From NCBI GenBank assembly GCA_963921425.1, contig OY992840.1, positions 4,218,501 to 4,282,500 on the forward strand: a stretch of DNA of 64,000 nucleotides, written 5' to 3'. The DNA comes from Dryas octopetala. Lineage: Eukaryota; Streptophyta; Magnoliopsida; Rosales; Rosaceae. Every line of letters starts with the position of its first letter. The stretch's first letter is position 1. The notes beneath the pieces are model-generated. The model made no database searches. It saw nothing but the letters and a program-made list of their open reading frames with translations, and was not told where the DNA came from. Shown here piece by piece: positions 12,526 through 23,309 of this stretch. The translations under genes were made by a program, and so were the position numbers.

Positions 12526-12531
12526 AATAAA
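12526..12531 (+). terminator. Candidate poly(A) signal of TSB
   Basis: AATAAA sits 60 bp after the TGA stop in an AT-rich stretch. Plant polyadenylation signals are loose, so this is only a candidate. Confidence 0.35.
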
Positions 12532-12892
12532 TTTTATTAGCTCTACAATGTGTTTATGTAGTCATCATTATAGAGCAAGTTTTTCTTATTTAGAGCAAGT
12601 TTGGAAATGCAATTTGCTGATAGGTTGAGGATGCCTCTTGGCATCGAAGGAAGAACGGTATGTCTCTTCTCTGAAGGGAAGTATTCTATTCTACTTTTCT
12701 TTGATGACTTAAAAACATTTTGTAGTTATGCAAGTTCCTTTGGTTTGCTCTTGGTTTGCTCTATAATGTGACAACAATCATCATTAGATAGCTATAAGAT
12801 TCTTGGGGTTGTCACAACTAGGTTTTAGGTCAAATTTCCTTACTAATTAAGAAAAGTTAAAACTTGCCTCTCAAAAAATGTAACAATTGATT

Positions 12893-13300
12893 AAATAAAA
12901 AAAACCAAAGGTGAATGGGGAAGAAAAAACGGGAAAGGTAATTTAAAATTTGATCATTTTATTTTTAAACCAAATAATATAGAGTTCTCTTTACACACTC
13001 ATTTTCCTTTCACTACACACATCTCCTATTTATTAAGTATAATTACAATTTTAATTCAATATTAAATTACTCTAAAGGATAAATTTTATTTTAATAAAAA
13101 AAAAAAACCAAAGATGAATGGGGAAGGAAAGACGGGAAAGGTAATTTTAAATTTGATCATTTTATTTTTAAACCAAATAATATAGAGTTCTATTTGCACA
13201 CTCATTTTCCTGCACACCTCTCTTATTTATTAAGTATAATTACAATTTTAATCCAATATTAAATTACTATAAAAGATAAATTTTATTTTAATAAAAAAAA
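12893..13300. repeat. Direct tandem duplication, unit about 203 bp
   Basis: Two adjacent copies begin at ACCAAAG (12904) and ACCAAAG (13107) and run in parallel through GAATGGGGAAG, GATCATTTTATTTTTAAACC, ATAATATAGAGTTC and TATTAAGTATAATTAC to a shared ATAAATTTTATTTTAATAAA end. The second copy lacks a few bases. It is non-coding and carries no recognised element ends. Confidence 0.85.
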
Positions 13301-13402
13301 ACCCCAAACCCCCACCCATCCCAGCCACCTGCCTTAGCCCTACTGGCCACCGCATTTGCCATCCGGACACCACTGGCAACCCCCTTGGCCAGCTGGCCCT
13401 CC

Positions 13403-13502
<100 letters not shown>

Positions 13503-13908
13503 ATTTTTGCCTAGCCACCCTCTCTCTTCCGGTCCTTTCCTTACCGAACTTAAGGGAGGCCGGCAACCATGATGGTGGCGCCAAGAGCACTACTGAGCAT
13601 ATGAAGCATTTGGGGATTGCTATAGCTACACTTATGATACCAAGATGCATTTATGGTCAATCATGTAAACATTATGTTGCCTTTTTTTTGTTATTTGGTA
13701 AATCATTTAAAAACTATCTTGGACAATTTGGTAACTGATCAGCGATTTAATGGCATTAACTTTCAAGACAAATTAAAGATATTTTGGCAATGAGTGCTAC
13801 TATTCCCACCTCTATGTCTTATTTTCTCATCCACTACTCTATAAAACTATTAATCACTTGTTTAATTTTTGCGAAATAACCTCTAAAGACTTCTGTAAAC
13901 AAAAAAAT

Positions 13909-14110
13909 GAATAATGCTATACTTACCACATTTTTATACCACATTTTTATACCATCTCACGTGTCATTATTTTATTAGACAGAGTTTTTCTTTTTCTTTT
14001 TGGGTTTTTTATTTTATTTTTTAGTATCCAATGTATGAATGCCATGTAAGTTGCCACATAAGGTGGTATGAAATTATGGTATAAAAATGTGGTATATCTA
14101 GCACTACTGC
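13909..14110. mobile_element. hAT-like MITE, copy 1
   Basis: 202 bp foldback. The left end reads GAATAATGCTATACTTACC and the complement of the right end reads GCAGTAGTGCTAGATATACC; inside both ends comes ACATTTTTATACCA. It is flanked by AAAAAAAT on both sides (13901-13908, 14111-14118), a possible 8 bp duplication though low in complexity. A second copy in the opposite orientation lies at 35193-35384. No coding capacity. Confidence 0.75.
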
Positions 14111-15492
14111 AAAAAAATATTGTACCTACCTACTTCTCTACACCCAACTAAACTCATTTAATTTTCTCTTCATATTCCACACATTAATATAAAAGGAAAA
14201 CCACTTTAGATTCATGAACAATAATTTATTTATTTTCTTCAGTAGAGATTTATTCACAATCTTACTCTAAGATATTGTTTCCAATATATGATTTTGTCTC
14301 AATCATTCATATTCTCAAATCCCCTTTGTTTTTTTTAATTGTTTTGTTTGATTTCTTCTCTTATTCACAATCTCACCCTAACATAAAAGTTCCTGGGCAC
14401 ATTACAAAGTTACAATTTATGGGTTGATTTAACCTTGCCCCCTCCTCTCTCACTCTCTTCCTATTTGATCTAAGAGTATGTATGAGCTTGTATATAAGTT
14501 CAAAATTTGGTGGGTGAATAGAGTTTAGGGTTTATAGAAGAAAGAATATTAGAGAAAGAAATTTGGTGGAAAGAGTGTTTATTAGTAAGGGTATTTTAGG
14601 GACATTAGGGGGTGGAAAACGAGGATTATTATTTCTTAAAATTTTAAAGGGGGTGTAATTATAGGGTGGGTGAAAAAATAGGACATGGGGGTGGAAATGG
14701 TAGCACTCTTTGGCAATTTCCCATGTATATATTTCTTTCTCTCCATTTGTTCCTAAGGAAGGTTATATTTCTCTGTCTAAATCCTTTTCATGTTTGAATA
14801 TCACTATAAATACAGAAAGTCTGCAAAGCAACTAAACGCCTAAGGAAATTTTCTGAGGATCTGTGCTTAGGCGTTTTAGGCATTTTGGTAATTTCTTGGA
14901 AAATCATATAAATTAATGGCTGCCATTTAATTATTTCAATGCCCTATTTTGTTTTCATAATGGCAATGTATCACTTTCTTTATATTATTATTATCTTGGT
15001 AATATTTTTATCTATGAAATGGAACAGATATATGGGGGATTGTTTCCAACTGTTTTATGGAGTGAAATACTTTATGAAATTGTGTAGATTTTGTTGGAAT
15101 TACTCTGATCCCAAATGAATACAAATGGATGACAACGATAACAAATACTCCATTGGTGATCTTCACTCAAGTATTACTGAAGTTCACTTTTAAAACGATG
15201 ACATGTGAAGCCACTTGTTGATTAAGAAATTGCGAAATTTTAATTATGTAGTTATATTAATTCAACAGGGGTGCATCCACTAATTCATCAGAGGAGTAAT
15301 TATTAGAGGCTTGTAACTTACCATTTATGTTGTACATTCTCTTTTATCATTGTAAGCCCATGAATAGAGGCTTCATCAAGATGAAATGTAATAACATATC
15401 ATATGAAAAACCATGTATTTATCACTTCTATCTCTCTACAACTTTTTCTATAGATCCTTAACAACCCACTCTATATGGGTATTTTTTTTTTG
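14111..15492. other. Intergenic DNA without recognised feature
   Basis: AT-rich, no long open frame, no conserved protein similarity and no clear inverted or direct terminal repeats. The region around 14400-14700 has AT-rich, GGGTG-containing sequence that may be old transposon debris. Confidence 0.5.
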
Positions 15493-15909
15493 GGCAAATT
15501 ACACAAAGTACATCAACTAACCACCCTAATTCACTTGAGTACCCTAATTAAAAAAAGTTGCTCAGAGGTACCTCAATTACTGATTTTGCACACCCAAGTA
15601 CCTCCGTCAACTTTTCCGTCTGAGGACTGTTAACTGCCTACGTGGCGTGCTGATATGGTTTTAAAAAAATGCCACGTGGACAAAAAAATAATAAAAAATT
15701 AAATAAACTTTAAAAAATGAAATAATTATTTTAAAAAACTAAAAAAATTAAAAACACAATAATTAAATTAAAAAAACAAAAAAAAATAAAGAAAAAATGG
15801 AGCACTGTTGCAGCACCCCTCCCTCTGCCTCCCACCCCTCCCTCCGAGACCCACCCAACCTAGCCACCCACCCCTCCGACCCCAGCCACCTTGTCACCGA
15901 CCCCAGCCA

Positions 15910-15978
<69 letters not shown>

Positions 15979-16774
15979 GAAACCCCAGCCCTGAGCCCTC
16001 CTCCCCCGCGTCGGCCACCCAATTCAGTGACCCACCATCAGACAAAAAGATTGGCAAGGCTAGGCGCTGCTGGGTGTGGCAAAGCTGGGAGCGACTGGGC
16101 GTGGCAAGGTTGGGCGCGGCTTGTCGGGGCAAGGTTGGGCGCGGCTTGTCAGGGCAAGGCTGGGCGCGGCGAGCAGATCTGGGCAAGGCGGGGCTGGGGC
16201 TGGGGCTTGGTGAGGGGGCTTGGCTGGGCGAGGAAGGGAGGGGCGGGGCTAGATTCAGTTCTCAGACTTCAATCTGGTCCCTCATATTTGTAGCCATGGC
16301 TGGAGGTGTTTGCAGAAAAAGAAGATAAAGAGGGAGGAGGGCTCGACGCTGGTTAATTGGGTGGCCGACGCGATCTGCAGTGAAGGTGGTGGGAAAGGGA
16401 AGGGGAGGGGTGAAGCTGGTGGCTGTAGAGGGGGAGGGAGGTGGGTGGGTTGGGTGGCCGACGGGGGGAGGCGGAGGGAGGAGGGATCGGGGATGTGAGG
16501 TTGCTGGGTTGCTGGGTTTTTTTTTAAGTTTTTAAAATAATTATTTCATTTTTTAAAGTTTATTTAATTTTTTATTATTTTTTTATCCACGTGGCATTTT
16601 TTTAAAACCATATCAGCACGCCACGTAGGCAGTTAACAGTTCTCAGATGGAAAAGTTGACGGAGGTACCTGGGTGTGCAAAATCAGTAATTGAGGTACCT
16701 CTGAGCAACTTTTTTTAATTGGGGTACTCAAGTGAATTAGGGTGGTTAGTTGAGGTACTTTTGTATAATTTGCC
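15493..16774. mobile_element. Non-autonomous element with ~260 bp terminal inverted repeats (MULE-like)
   Basis: The left arm (15493 to about 15755, starting GGCAAATTACACAAAGTAC) and the right arm (about 16515 to 16774, the complement starting GGCAAATTATACAAAAGTAC) match over ~260 bp, including TACCTCCGTCAACTTTTCC and the CCACGTGG-type TGCCACGTGGA. Poly-T on both flanks could be a 9 bp T duplication, as expected for Mutator-like insertions. The core is strikingly GC-rich, with a CT microsatellite (15914-15974) and GGGCGCGGCTTG repeats in the 16070-16170 region. It encodes no recognisable protein; several overlapping frames through the core are composition artefacts. Confidence 0.75.
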
Positions 16775-17016
16775 TTTTTTTTTTTTTTTTTTATATATTA
16801 TGGTGGGTCGAAAAGAACAAAGATTATAGGGTAGTAGCCGAAGCCAACCCAAACGGGCTTCAATTGAACTAAGGCCCAGTTTGATAATATTGTGAGACAA
16901 AGTAGTTATGAGAAAAAGTTAGCAACTTCCCAACTGCTTATTTTGAACTCTAAAAAATAACTTATTTTGACTTTACTTCTGAAATAAGTAGCTTTTGAAT
17001 CCGTTTTTTCAAACTC

Positions 17017-17080
17017 AAGAAGAAGAAGAAGAAGAAGAAGAAGAAGAAGAAGAAGAAGAAGAAGAAGAAGAAGAAGAAGA
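17017..17080 (+). repeat. (AAG)n microsatellite
   Basis: About 21 AAG triplets without interruption, giving a spurious poly-Glu frame. The DNA before it, from about 16874 (CCCAGTTTGATAA), looks like the start of a CCCGTTTGG-type MITE, but no matching right end was found. Confidence 0.95.
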
Positions 17081-17264
17081 TCTATTTGGAATAGCAGCTG
17101 TTTCGTTTTGTGTAGGAGAAGAATTGCATGGATATTATACATCCTCAGAGGTGATAACCCAGCAAACAGTTTTGATAAAATTCGTAAGGCACCTCTACGT
17201 TCTGCGAGGTGTACTGTGAAGAAGAAGCTGAAGAAGAAGCTGTTCTTTCAAGTTTTTACACTCC

Positions 17265-17607
17265 TACCTGAAGAAATATAGGCATTCATTTCAAAATAAA
17301 TTGGTAATGAGAGGAGTAGTCCAAATCCTTATAAAGGACTAGCAAGGTCCTTACATCTTCAATGTGAGATTTCTCTCAACACGTTCTCATACGTGTGGCG
17401 TCATTTAAGTCTAACACGTGGACAATTTATATTAGGTGACATGAGAGCACGTGTGGTCGTTAGACGCATCACGTGGATAACTTGCTTTAATACCATGAAG
17501 AAATCTATGCATTCATCTCAAAATCAATTGACAATTAGAAGAGTAGCTCAAATCCTTATAAGCTATTAGCAAGACCCTCACATCTTCAATGTGAGATTTC
17601 TCTTAAC
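17265..17607 (+). repeat. Dispersed repeat with two ~105 bp direct copies
   Basis: The phrase series GAAGAAATATAGGCATTCAT, CAAATCCTTATAA, and CATCTTCAATGTGAGATTTC at 17270-17377 recurs at 17498-17604 in the same order. Between the copies lie CACGTGTGG and CACGTGGA words. The pattern (short direct repeats around a CACGTG-rich core) resembles a common dispersed plant repeat, but I cannot name its class. Confidence 0.6.
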
Positions 17608-18035
17608 ACTGCGTACGCCTCTTGCCCCTGATCTCAGCGCTGAAACCGCAGTCAATGCCTTGGATCTGCTGACATGTCTTCTCACATCTGTCCAAGCTCA
17701 CCTGTGGTTTCACATCATCGATGATGAAGTTAAAGAGATGACATACATGCACCTTTTAGCTTTATATGCAATTCGTCAGCTTAATTAAGATCACGTACTA
17801 CCATAAATTTATATGTGAATTTGAAGATTATTACAGGACTCTTAAGCCATGGTTGCAACGTGTCATTACGTCTGAAGATGAAGATTATCACACTTGTGTG
17901 ATGGCGATGGAGTGCGTGAGTGTCATGCATGTGTATGTTCTTGAAATGAATAGGTTCAGTGAAGATGATACTCCGCTGCTTTTATCAGTAAGAATATCTT
18001 TTTCTAGCACTTCAAATTATTTTGAGGCATTTTGA
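17608..18035 (+). pseudogene. Unrecognised gene fragment
   Basis: Two exon-like frames of ordinary amino-acid composition: one from about 17608 to the TAA at 17786 (contains ETAVNALDLLTCLLTSVQAH and FHIIDDEVKEMTYMHLLALY) and a second from about 17800 to 17990 (contains LKPWLQRVITSEDEDYHTCV). The second has a possible donor at 17988 (CAG|TAAGA is not canonical; a GTAAGA at 17989). Acidic and Leu-rich, no motif that I recognise. Codon use is unlike the surrounding AT-rich repeat DNA. It starts directly after the 17498-17607 repeat copy, so it may be a captured or truncated host gene piece rather than a working gene. Confidence 0.35.
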
Positions 18036-18264
18036 TGGCTTTTAACAATCTTTATGAAATTTTAAGTATTCCATATAATTAATTCTTATTTTATGAGTAC
18101 CTGATTTAATTTGTATTCCATGGCTTTTGTCATTTCATATAAGGTTGCCACTTGCCACGAAGCTTAACGAATTTCAAGATTTTGGAACGGGGGCAGAATT
18201 AAGTTGCGCCTTCACGTGAACTTTTTTTACCATTTTGAAACAAAGTTATTAGTTTTAATTTTTA

Positions 18265-19140
18265 ACTTTTTATTTTTAGAAAATTAGGATTAAATATTAA
18301 ATATTAATAGTTTTTCAGCAAAACAGCAAGACACTAATTTTTTTTAGTTTAGGTACTAACCTAAAGCAAAACATTTTGGATTAGGTCATAAATCAGTTTG
18401 CTATACAGTTGTGACTATCGAACAGTTATAGTTATGACTATTTGAAATTCAGAAAAATTCAAAGTTTATAAGAGTTTAGTGCTTTTGATTTAAGCTTAAG
18501 AGATGAAATCTTATAACCTAGATACTAAATATTAAAATTTAAGCCTTGCAAACACTGAAAACAACAAATTAATAAAAGGGATTAATACCATTTTGCTTCC
18601 TAGACTATTACACTTGTATCAATTTGCTCCCCAGACTTCTAATTTGGAAAATTAAGGACTCTAACTTTTTCAATTTTGCCAATTGAGGTTATTCCGTCAA
18701 TTTATACATTTTTTATCCAAATCTTTGAGGGCAAAATGATCCCTTCAATTTAGATCTTATCAATTTTTCCTTATGCATCATTTTTCCTCTTTTATTTCTC
18801 GTTAAATTCTGGTTGATCATCTCGACATTTTAGATGAAAAATGTATAAATTGACGGAATAAGCTTAATTGGAAAAATTGAAAAAGTCAGGGTCATTACGT
18901 TTCCAAATTAGAAGTCTGGAGAACAAACTAAAACATGTGTAATAATCTGGGGAGTAAAATGACATTAATCCCTTAATAAAAAGTTGTGATTGTTAAACAA
19001 TCACAGCTCAGTAGAACCATGTTTTTTAAAGTTAGTACATAAACTGAAATTCAGTATCTAAAGTGAAATAATATAAATATTTTAGTAGTTAAAATGAAAT
19101 AACATTGAAATTTGATACCTAAAATCAACGAACGTAAATA
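18265..19140. repeat. Dispersed repeat, copy B, interrupted by a MITE
   Basis: Inverted relative to 7965-8450. Shared words include TTTAGTTTAGGTACTAACCT, ACAGTTGTGACTAT and TGAAATTCAGTATCTAA. The repeat is split between AACAAATTAATAAAA and AAGTTGTGATTGTTAAAC by the 395 bp element at 18578-18972; copy A has no such insertion at the matching place. No coding capacity. Confidence 0.65.
18578..18972. mobile_element. MULE-type MITE nested in a repeat
   Basis: 395 bp with inverted ends GGGATTAATACCATTTTGC and (complement of the right end) GGGATTAATGTCATTTTAC, continuing inward through CAGACTTCTAATTTGGAAA. Exact 9 bp duplication TTAATAAAA at 18569-18577 and 18973-18981. No coding capacity. Confidence 0.9.
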
Positions 19141-19878
19141 AACAATCATTCTTAAATTGATTTATATATATAGTCACAAGAATTTATGGTTAACTTTTAA
19201 AATCCTAATACTTTAAAAAGAAAAGAATTTAAAATCTCAACAAATTTCCTTGCTTAGTGTTTCAACTTTTTTTATTTATTTAACTTTTGTTTGCTAATTT
19301 GTGTGACATTAATTTATTCGGCATGATTTGTCTTTTTTATTTTGTTATTTGTATAATCCAATGTATGAATACTACGTAATTTGACAAAGAAAAATTTGTG
19401 ATACATAATGTTAACTTGTTAGGTCTAAGTGTTGAGAAAGCGTACATATGAGATACAAATTCGTGGTATAGAATTTGACCAAATTTCACTTTTGGTGTAA
19501 TTTAGGTCATTTCCTTTTTATTTATATACTTTCAATTTTGTCAATTTTGGTCATATAATTTACTAACCATTATAAATTAGCAATATCGTCTATTAAGTCG
19601 TTAAATTTGTTACAATTTTGGTGTTGTATATTACAAACAGTTACCAATTGAAAGACGGATTTAACTACTTAATAGACGAAAATGCTAACATAAATTTGAA
19701 TTGCAAATTTTGTAAAGTATAAGACTAAAATCAAAATAATTGAAAGTATAAGAACTAGGCAAGACTTGTTTAAAATAGTTTTTGAAGTAGCATAAATGTT
19801 AATATTTAATTACAAGAAAGAGCCCAACACGACCCAAACACAACATGGCCAGAGCACACCACAAGCACAAGCACAAAA
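19141..19878. other. Intergenic DNA with a weak foldback (about 19483-19760)
   Basis: Near 19483-19760 the left side reads TTTTGGTGTAATTTAGGTCA and ACTTTCAATTTTG while the right side reads CAAAATAATTGAAAGTATAA, a degenerate inverted repeat that could be an old MITE. No gene is seen. Confidence 0.35.
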
Positions 19879-19889
19879 CACTACTACAA

Positions 19890-20170
19890 AAACTTGGCGG
19901 ACAATGCTAGCGGATTAGAGTTGTCCGCCACGAATGCTTGAGTAAGTGGAAGGTATTATCCGCCAGGAGTAAGTGAGAGAAAAACTCTCACGTCTCACTC
20001 AATATTGGCGGATTGGACCGCCAGCATTGATCAATGCTGGCGGAATAAATCCTGGCGGTCCAATCCGCTAGGATTGAGTAAGAGGGAAAATTCCCGCGCG
20101 AACTCAATCTTGGCGGATTAGACTGCAAGCATCAATAAATCATGGCGGTCCAAACCGCCAGGATTGAGTA
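19890..20170. repeat. Left subterminal repeats of the outer CACTA element
   Basis: Several copies, in both orientations, of TGGCGGATT / AATCCGCCA-like words (for example CTTGGCGGACAATGC, ATCCGCCAGGA, TGGCGGTCCAATCCGC). The same motif family fills 27470-27895 at the other end. Confidence 0.85.
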
Positions 20171-21227
20171 CTTAACCTAATATGCACCCTCTTTCTTCTT
20201 CTCCTTCCTTTTCTCTTCTTCCTCGCGCCGCTTCTTCCTCCCGCCGCTTCTTTCTTTTTCCTCCATCTTTCTTCTTTATTCTTTCTTCTTCCTCCTCATC
20301 ACTGCCACCACCACGCTCGCCACCAAGCTCCGGTAATCTCTTTCTCTTTCTGATTTTATTTTCAGATTTTGTTAAGTTTTTTCTGATTTTGTTTTATAAT
20401 TTGTTAGGTTTATCCAAATCTTCTCCAATTTCTTATCTCAGAGGCCAAGATCCACTTTATTCTTGAATTCTTTGGGGGTATGCCGAATTTGATTTTTGTA
20501 TATGCTAGATTATATTTAATTTTTGTATTTGTATATCCATTTTCATTATTGTTATATATGTGATTTTTTGTGTTTTTTTTTTGCAGGCCAATTAACCTTT
20601 TGGTGCAGCAAGATTTAAGTGGTGATTTTGATTTTGCAACAAGGTTTTTCTATGACTAGCTTGGATATTTTTTTTTATATGTTTTTATATTTTGATGTGT
20701 TTAAATATGTTAATATATGTTAGATATGTTAAAAATTATATATGCTTGATTTAATTGATATATATATATATGTATATGTTAGATTTGTGTTCATTTTTTG
20801 CATTGTATGTTAGTGTTACTATATTATTAGGGTAGTATGAAAAATATTAATTATTTAGCTAACATACAACTATTAGGGTAGTATATATGAAAAATGTTAG
20901 TATTATGTTAGTGTTTATGTATCAACGTTAAAAATAAAAATAATATGAGAAATAAAAAGATGCAAATTTTTGGTTAAATAGATAAATAAAAATATAACAT
21001 ATTAGTGAACTTAATTTATTCATTTGTTCTATTTCAAATTAAAAATAAAATTGATTGAAAATTTTTAAAAATTTGGGTTAATTAGATAAATAAATATAGA
21101 ACAACTTATTTGTAGATATAATTTATTTGTTACAATTCAAAAAAAAAAAAAAAAAGGTTAAGTAGATTAACAAACATACAACTTATTTGTGAATATTTTG
21201 TGAATTTAATTTATTTGTGCAAACAAG

Positions 21228-21330
21228 GGTTGGCTTGCAAGAGACACTTTTTGATGAAGCATTACATTTGCCCACTGAATTGGTTAATTCAATTGCTGAC
21301 GATGAGTTTGATGATGATATGGATGCTTAA
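21228..21330 (+). pseudogene. C-terminal scrap of a TNP2-like CACTA transposase (tentative)
   Basis: A frame ending in TAA at 21328-21330 encodes LPTELVNSIADDEFDDDMDA. An acidic tail in this position, just upstream of a Transposase_24-type gene, fits the end of a TNP2-type transposase gene whose remainder is deleted. No DDE residues or zinc ribbon remain. The call rests mainly on position inside the element. Confidence 0.4.
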
Positions 21331-22849
21331 ATTAATTTTTTTTTTTTGTGTGTTGTTTTGTAATTAAGAACTCTTATGTAATATTTTTTTATTAGTGAAT
21401 TTTTTTTGTGCTGGACTAAGTCCCGTGGTTAATTTTTACCTTTCGAGAGTTTTCCACGTTAAAATATATTTGTGTGCTTATATATTGGTTTAATAGCAAT
21501 TTAGTTTTATTTAATTAATTAATATTTATGTAGTATGTATTTGGTGGTGTATATATATATATATATATATATATGGTTAATTATAATTTATTTAGATGAG
21601 TGATAATGAAGAACATATGGACGAGCACCACGATGAGCAGGTTGAGGCTAGTGCAAATGGTAAGCTATAGTTTGTTTATATAAAGTTTTTATTTATTCTA
21701 TTATTTACAATATTTTCGTCATTCATGTATATTAATTTGGATTAATATGTAGCAATGCCCCAAAGGAGAAGACGTGGTCCCGGAAAGATTAAGTGGGCTG
21801 GTAAAGATCATAGGGGTAAAGAGTATTATGAATTTAGTCCGAGCGGGAAGGGCCCGGGTATATATTCACCGCGGCAGTGTATTTCTCAAAACAGTATAGA
21901 GTTTTCCAAGTTTATATCTTCTGAAGTAAAAGATCCGATTAATGTTCCTCTAGAGCATGATTGGAGATTGGTTGAAAAAGAAACAAAGAACACTTTGTGG
22001 GATAGAATACAGGTATCAATTTATTTTTTTAAAATGATATTAAAAGTAAAATACCTATAAATATTTACTTATAATTGTTTTTTTTTTTTTATATCTTTTA
22101 TGGATGTAGGGCACTATCACTTTTTGTGATGAGGATTTGGTAAAAATGTCTGTGATTAAGACCATGACTTTGGCCATTGCTGAACATGCTTATAAAGAAT
22201 ACAGAGCATATTTGAAAGGGAAGTACTACACTGGTAGGATAGGTCAGCGGCGGCTGAGATGTCCCAATAATGTAGATCCTGTGCAGTGGGCGAAGATGGT
22301 GGAACATTGGGATAACCCAAAAACCCAGGTGACAACCTTTAATCAAATATTTAATAATACTAGTATGTGCAATTATGACTAATTTATATTCTGTTTGACC
22401 TTTTAGGAGATAGCTGTGAAAAATAAAGCTAATCGTTCTCAACAAACGATGAGCCATACATCAGGATCGTGGACATTTGAATGTCTTCGTGAAGATTATG
22501 TGAGTATAGTTAATTTTTTTTTCATCTTATTGAGTTACAATTTTATTTAATTAGGGCACATAAATATATTATAAATTATTTGTTTTAATGGTTTAAATTT
22601 TTAGAAGAAGAAGCATGGAGTTGAACCCGATCCCGTTACCTTCTTTCGTGTCACCCACTCGCGCAAAGACAATAGTTGGATTGATGTGCCATCGGAGGAG
22701 AGAGGGGTAAATATTATACTAGTTTTTTTTTTTTTTTTTTTCATAATGTGTATTTTATGTTCTTAAATTTTACTTACAAATTTATCTAAATATTTGTTTA
22801 TTAGATGTCCATGGAGAGTTCCGTTGACTCACGGCACTAGAACACAAAA

Positions 22850-23090
22850 GGGCTATTATAGCACTAAAAAAATGCTATAAAAGCCCTTTTATAGCGTTAT
22901 TGAAAACGCTATGACAGCCGACGATTATAGCGTTTTTGGAACGCTATAAAAAAAATTCTTTCTATAGCGTTTTAAAACGCTATAAAAGATCTATATAATA
23001 GCGTTTTGAAATGCTATAGAAATATATACAATAGCTTTTTGAAAATGCTATTGAAGACTAAACGCTATTATAAGTATTTTCTATAGCATT
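22850..23090. repeat. Subterminal array of AGCGTTTT / AAACGCTAT words
   Basis: At least eight copies of a ~9 bp motif (TATAGCGTT or its complement AACGCTATA, with TATAGCATTT variants) spaced ~15-30 bp, often as head-to-head pairs able to form small hairpins. Confidence 0.85.
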
Positions 23091-23309
23091 TATGTAGTGA
23101 CAACAGCATGTCTCAACTCATAGTGATTTTGGTAGCATTTTCAAAGTAAATGATAAATTGGATATTGGATATTGATTACAAATATATATATATATAACTA
23201 AGCAAATGAACATGCAATTAGAACTCACATATTCATTAGTAATACTGCACTAATGTCACAACTACATAAATGTAAAATACTTAGGTTCTAATAATAAGGT
23301 TGCATGACT

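Noticed and set aside
15797..16498. Several overlapping frames rich in Ser-Leu, Gly, Ala and Arg
   Set aside because: They come from the GC-rich core and CT run of a non-autonomous element; no frame shows a protein family and they overlap on both strands.
16995..17219. Poly-Glu frame
   Set aside because: Translation of the (AAG)n microsatellite.
20182..20466. Ser/Phe-rich frame near the left end of the outer CACTA element
   Set aside because: Low-complexity CT-rich leader; more likely untranslated sequence of the element.
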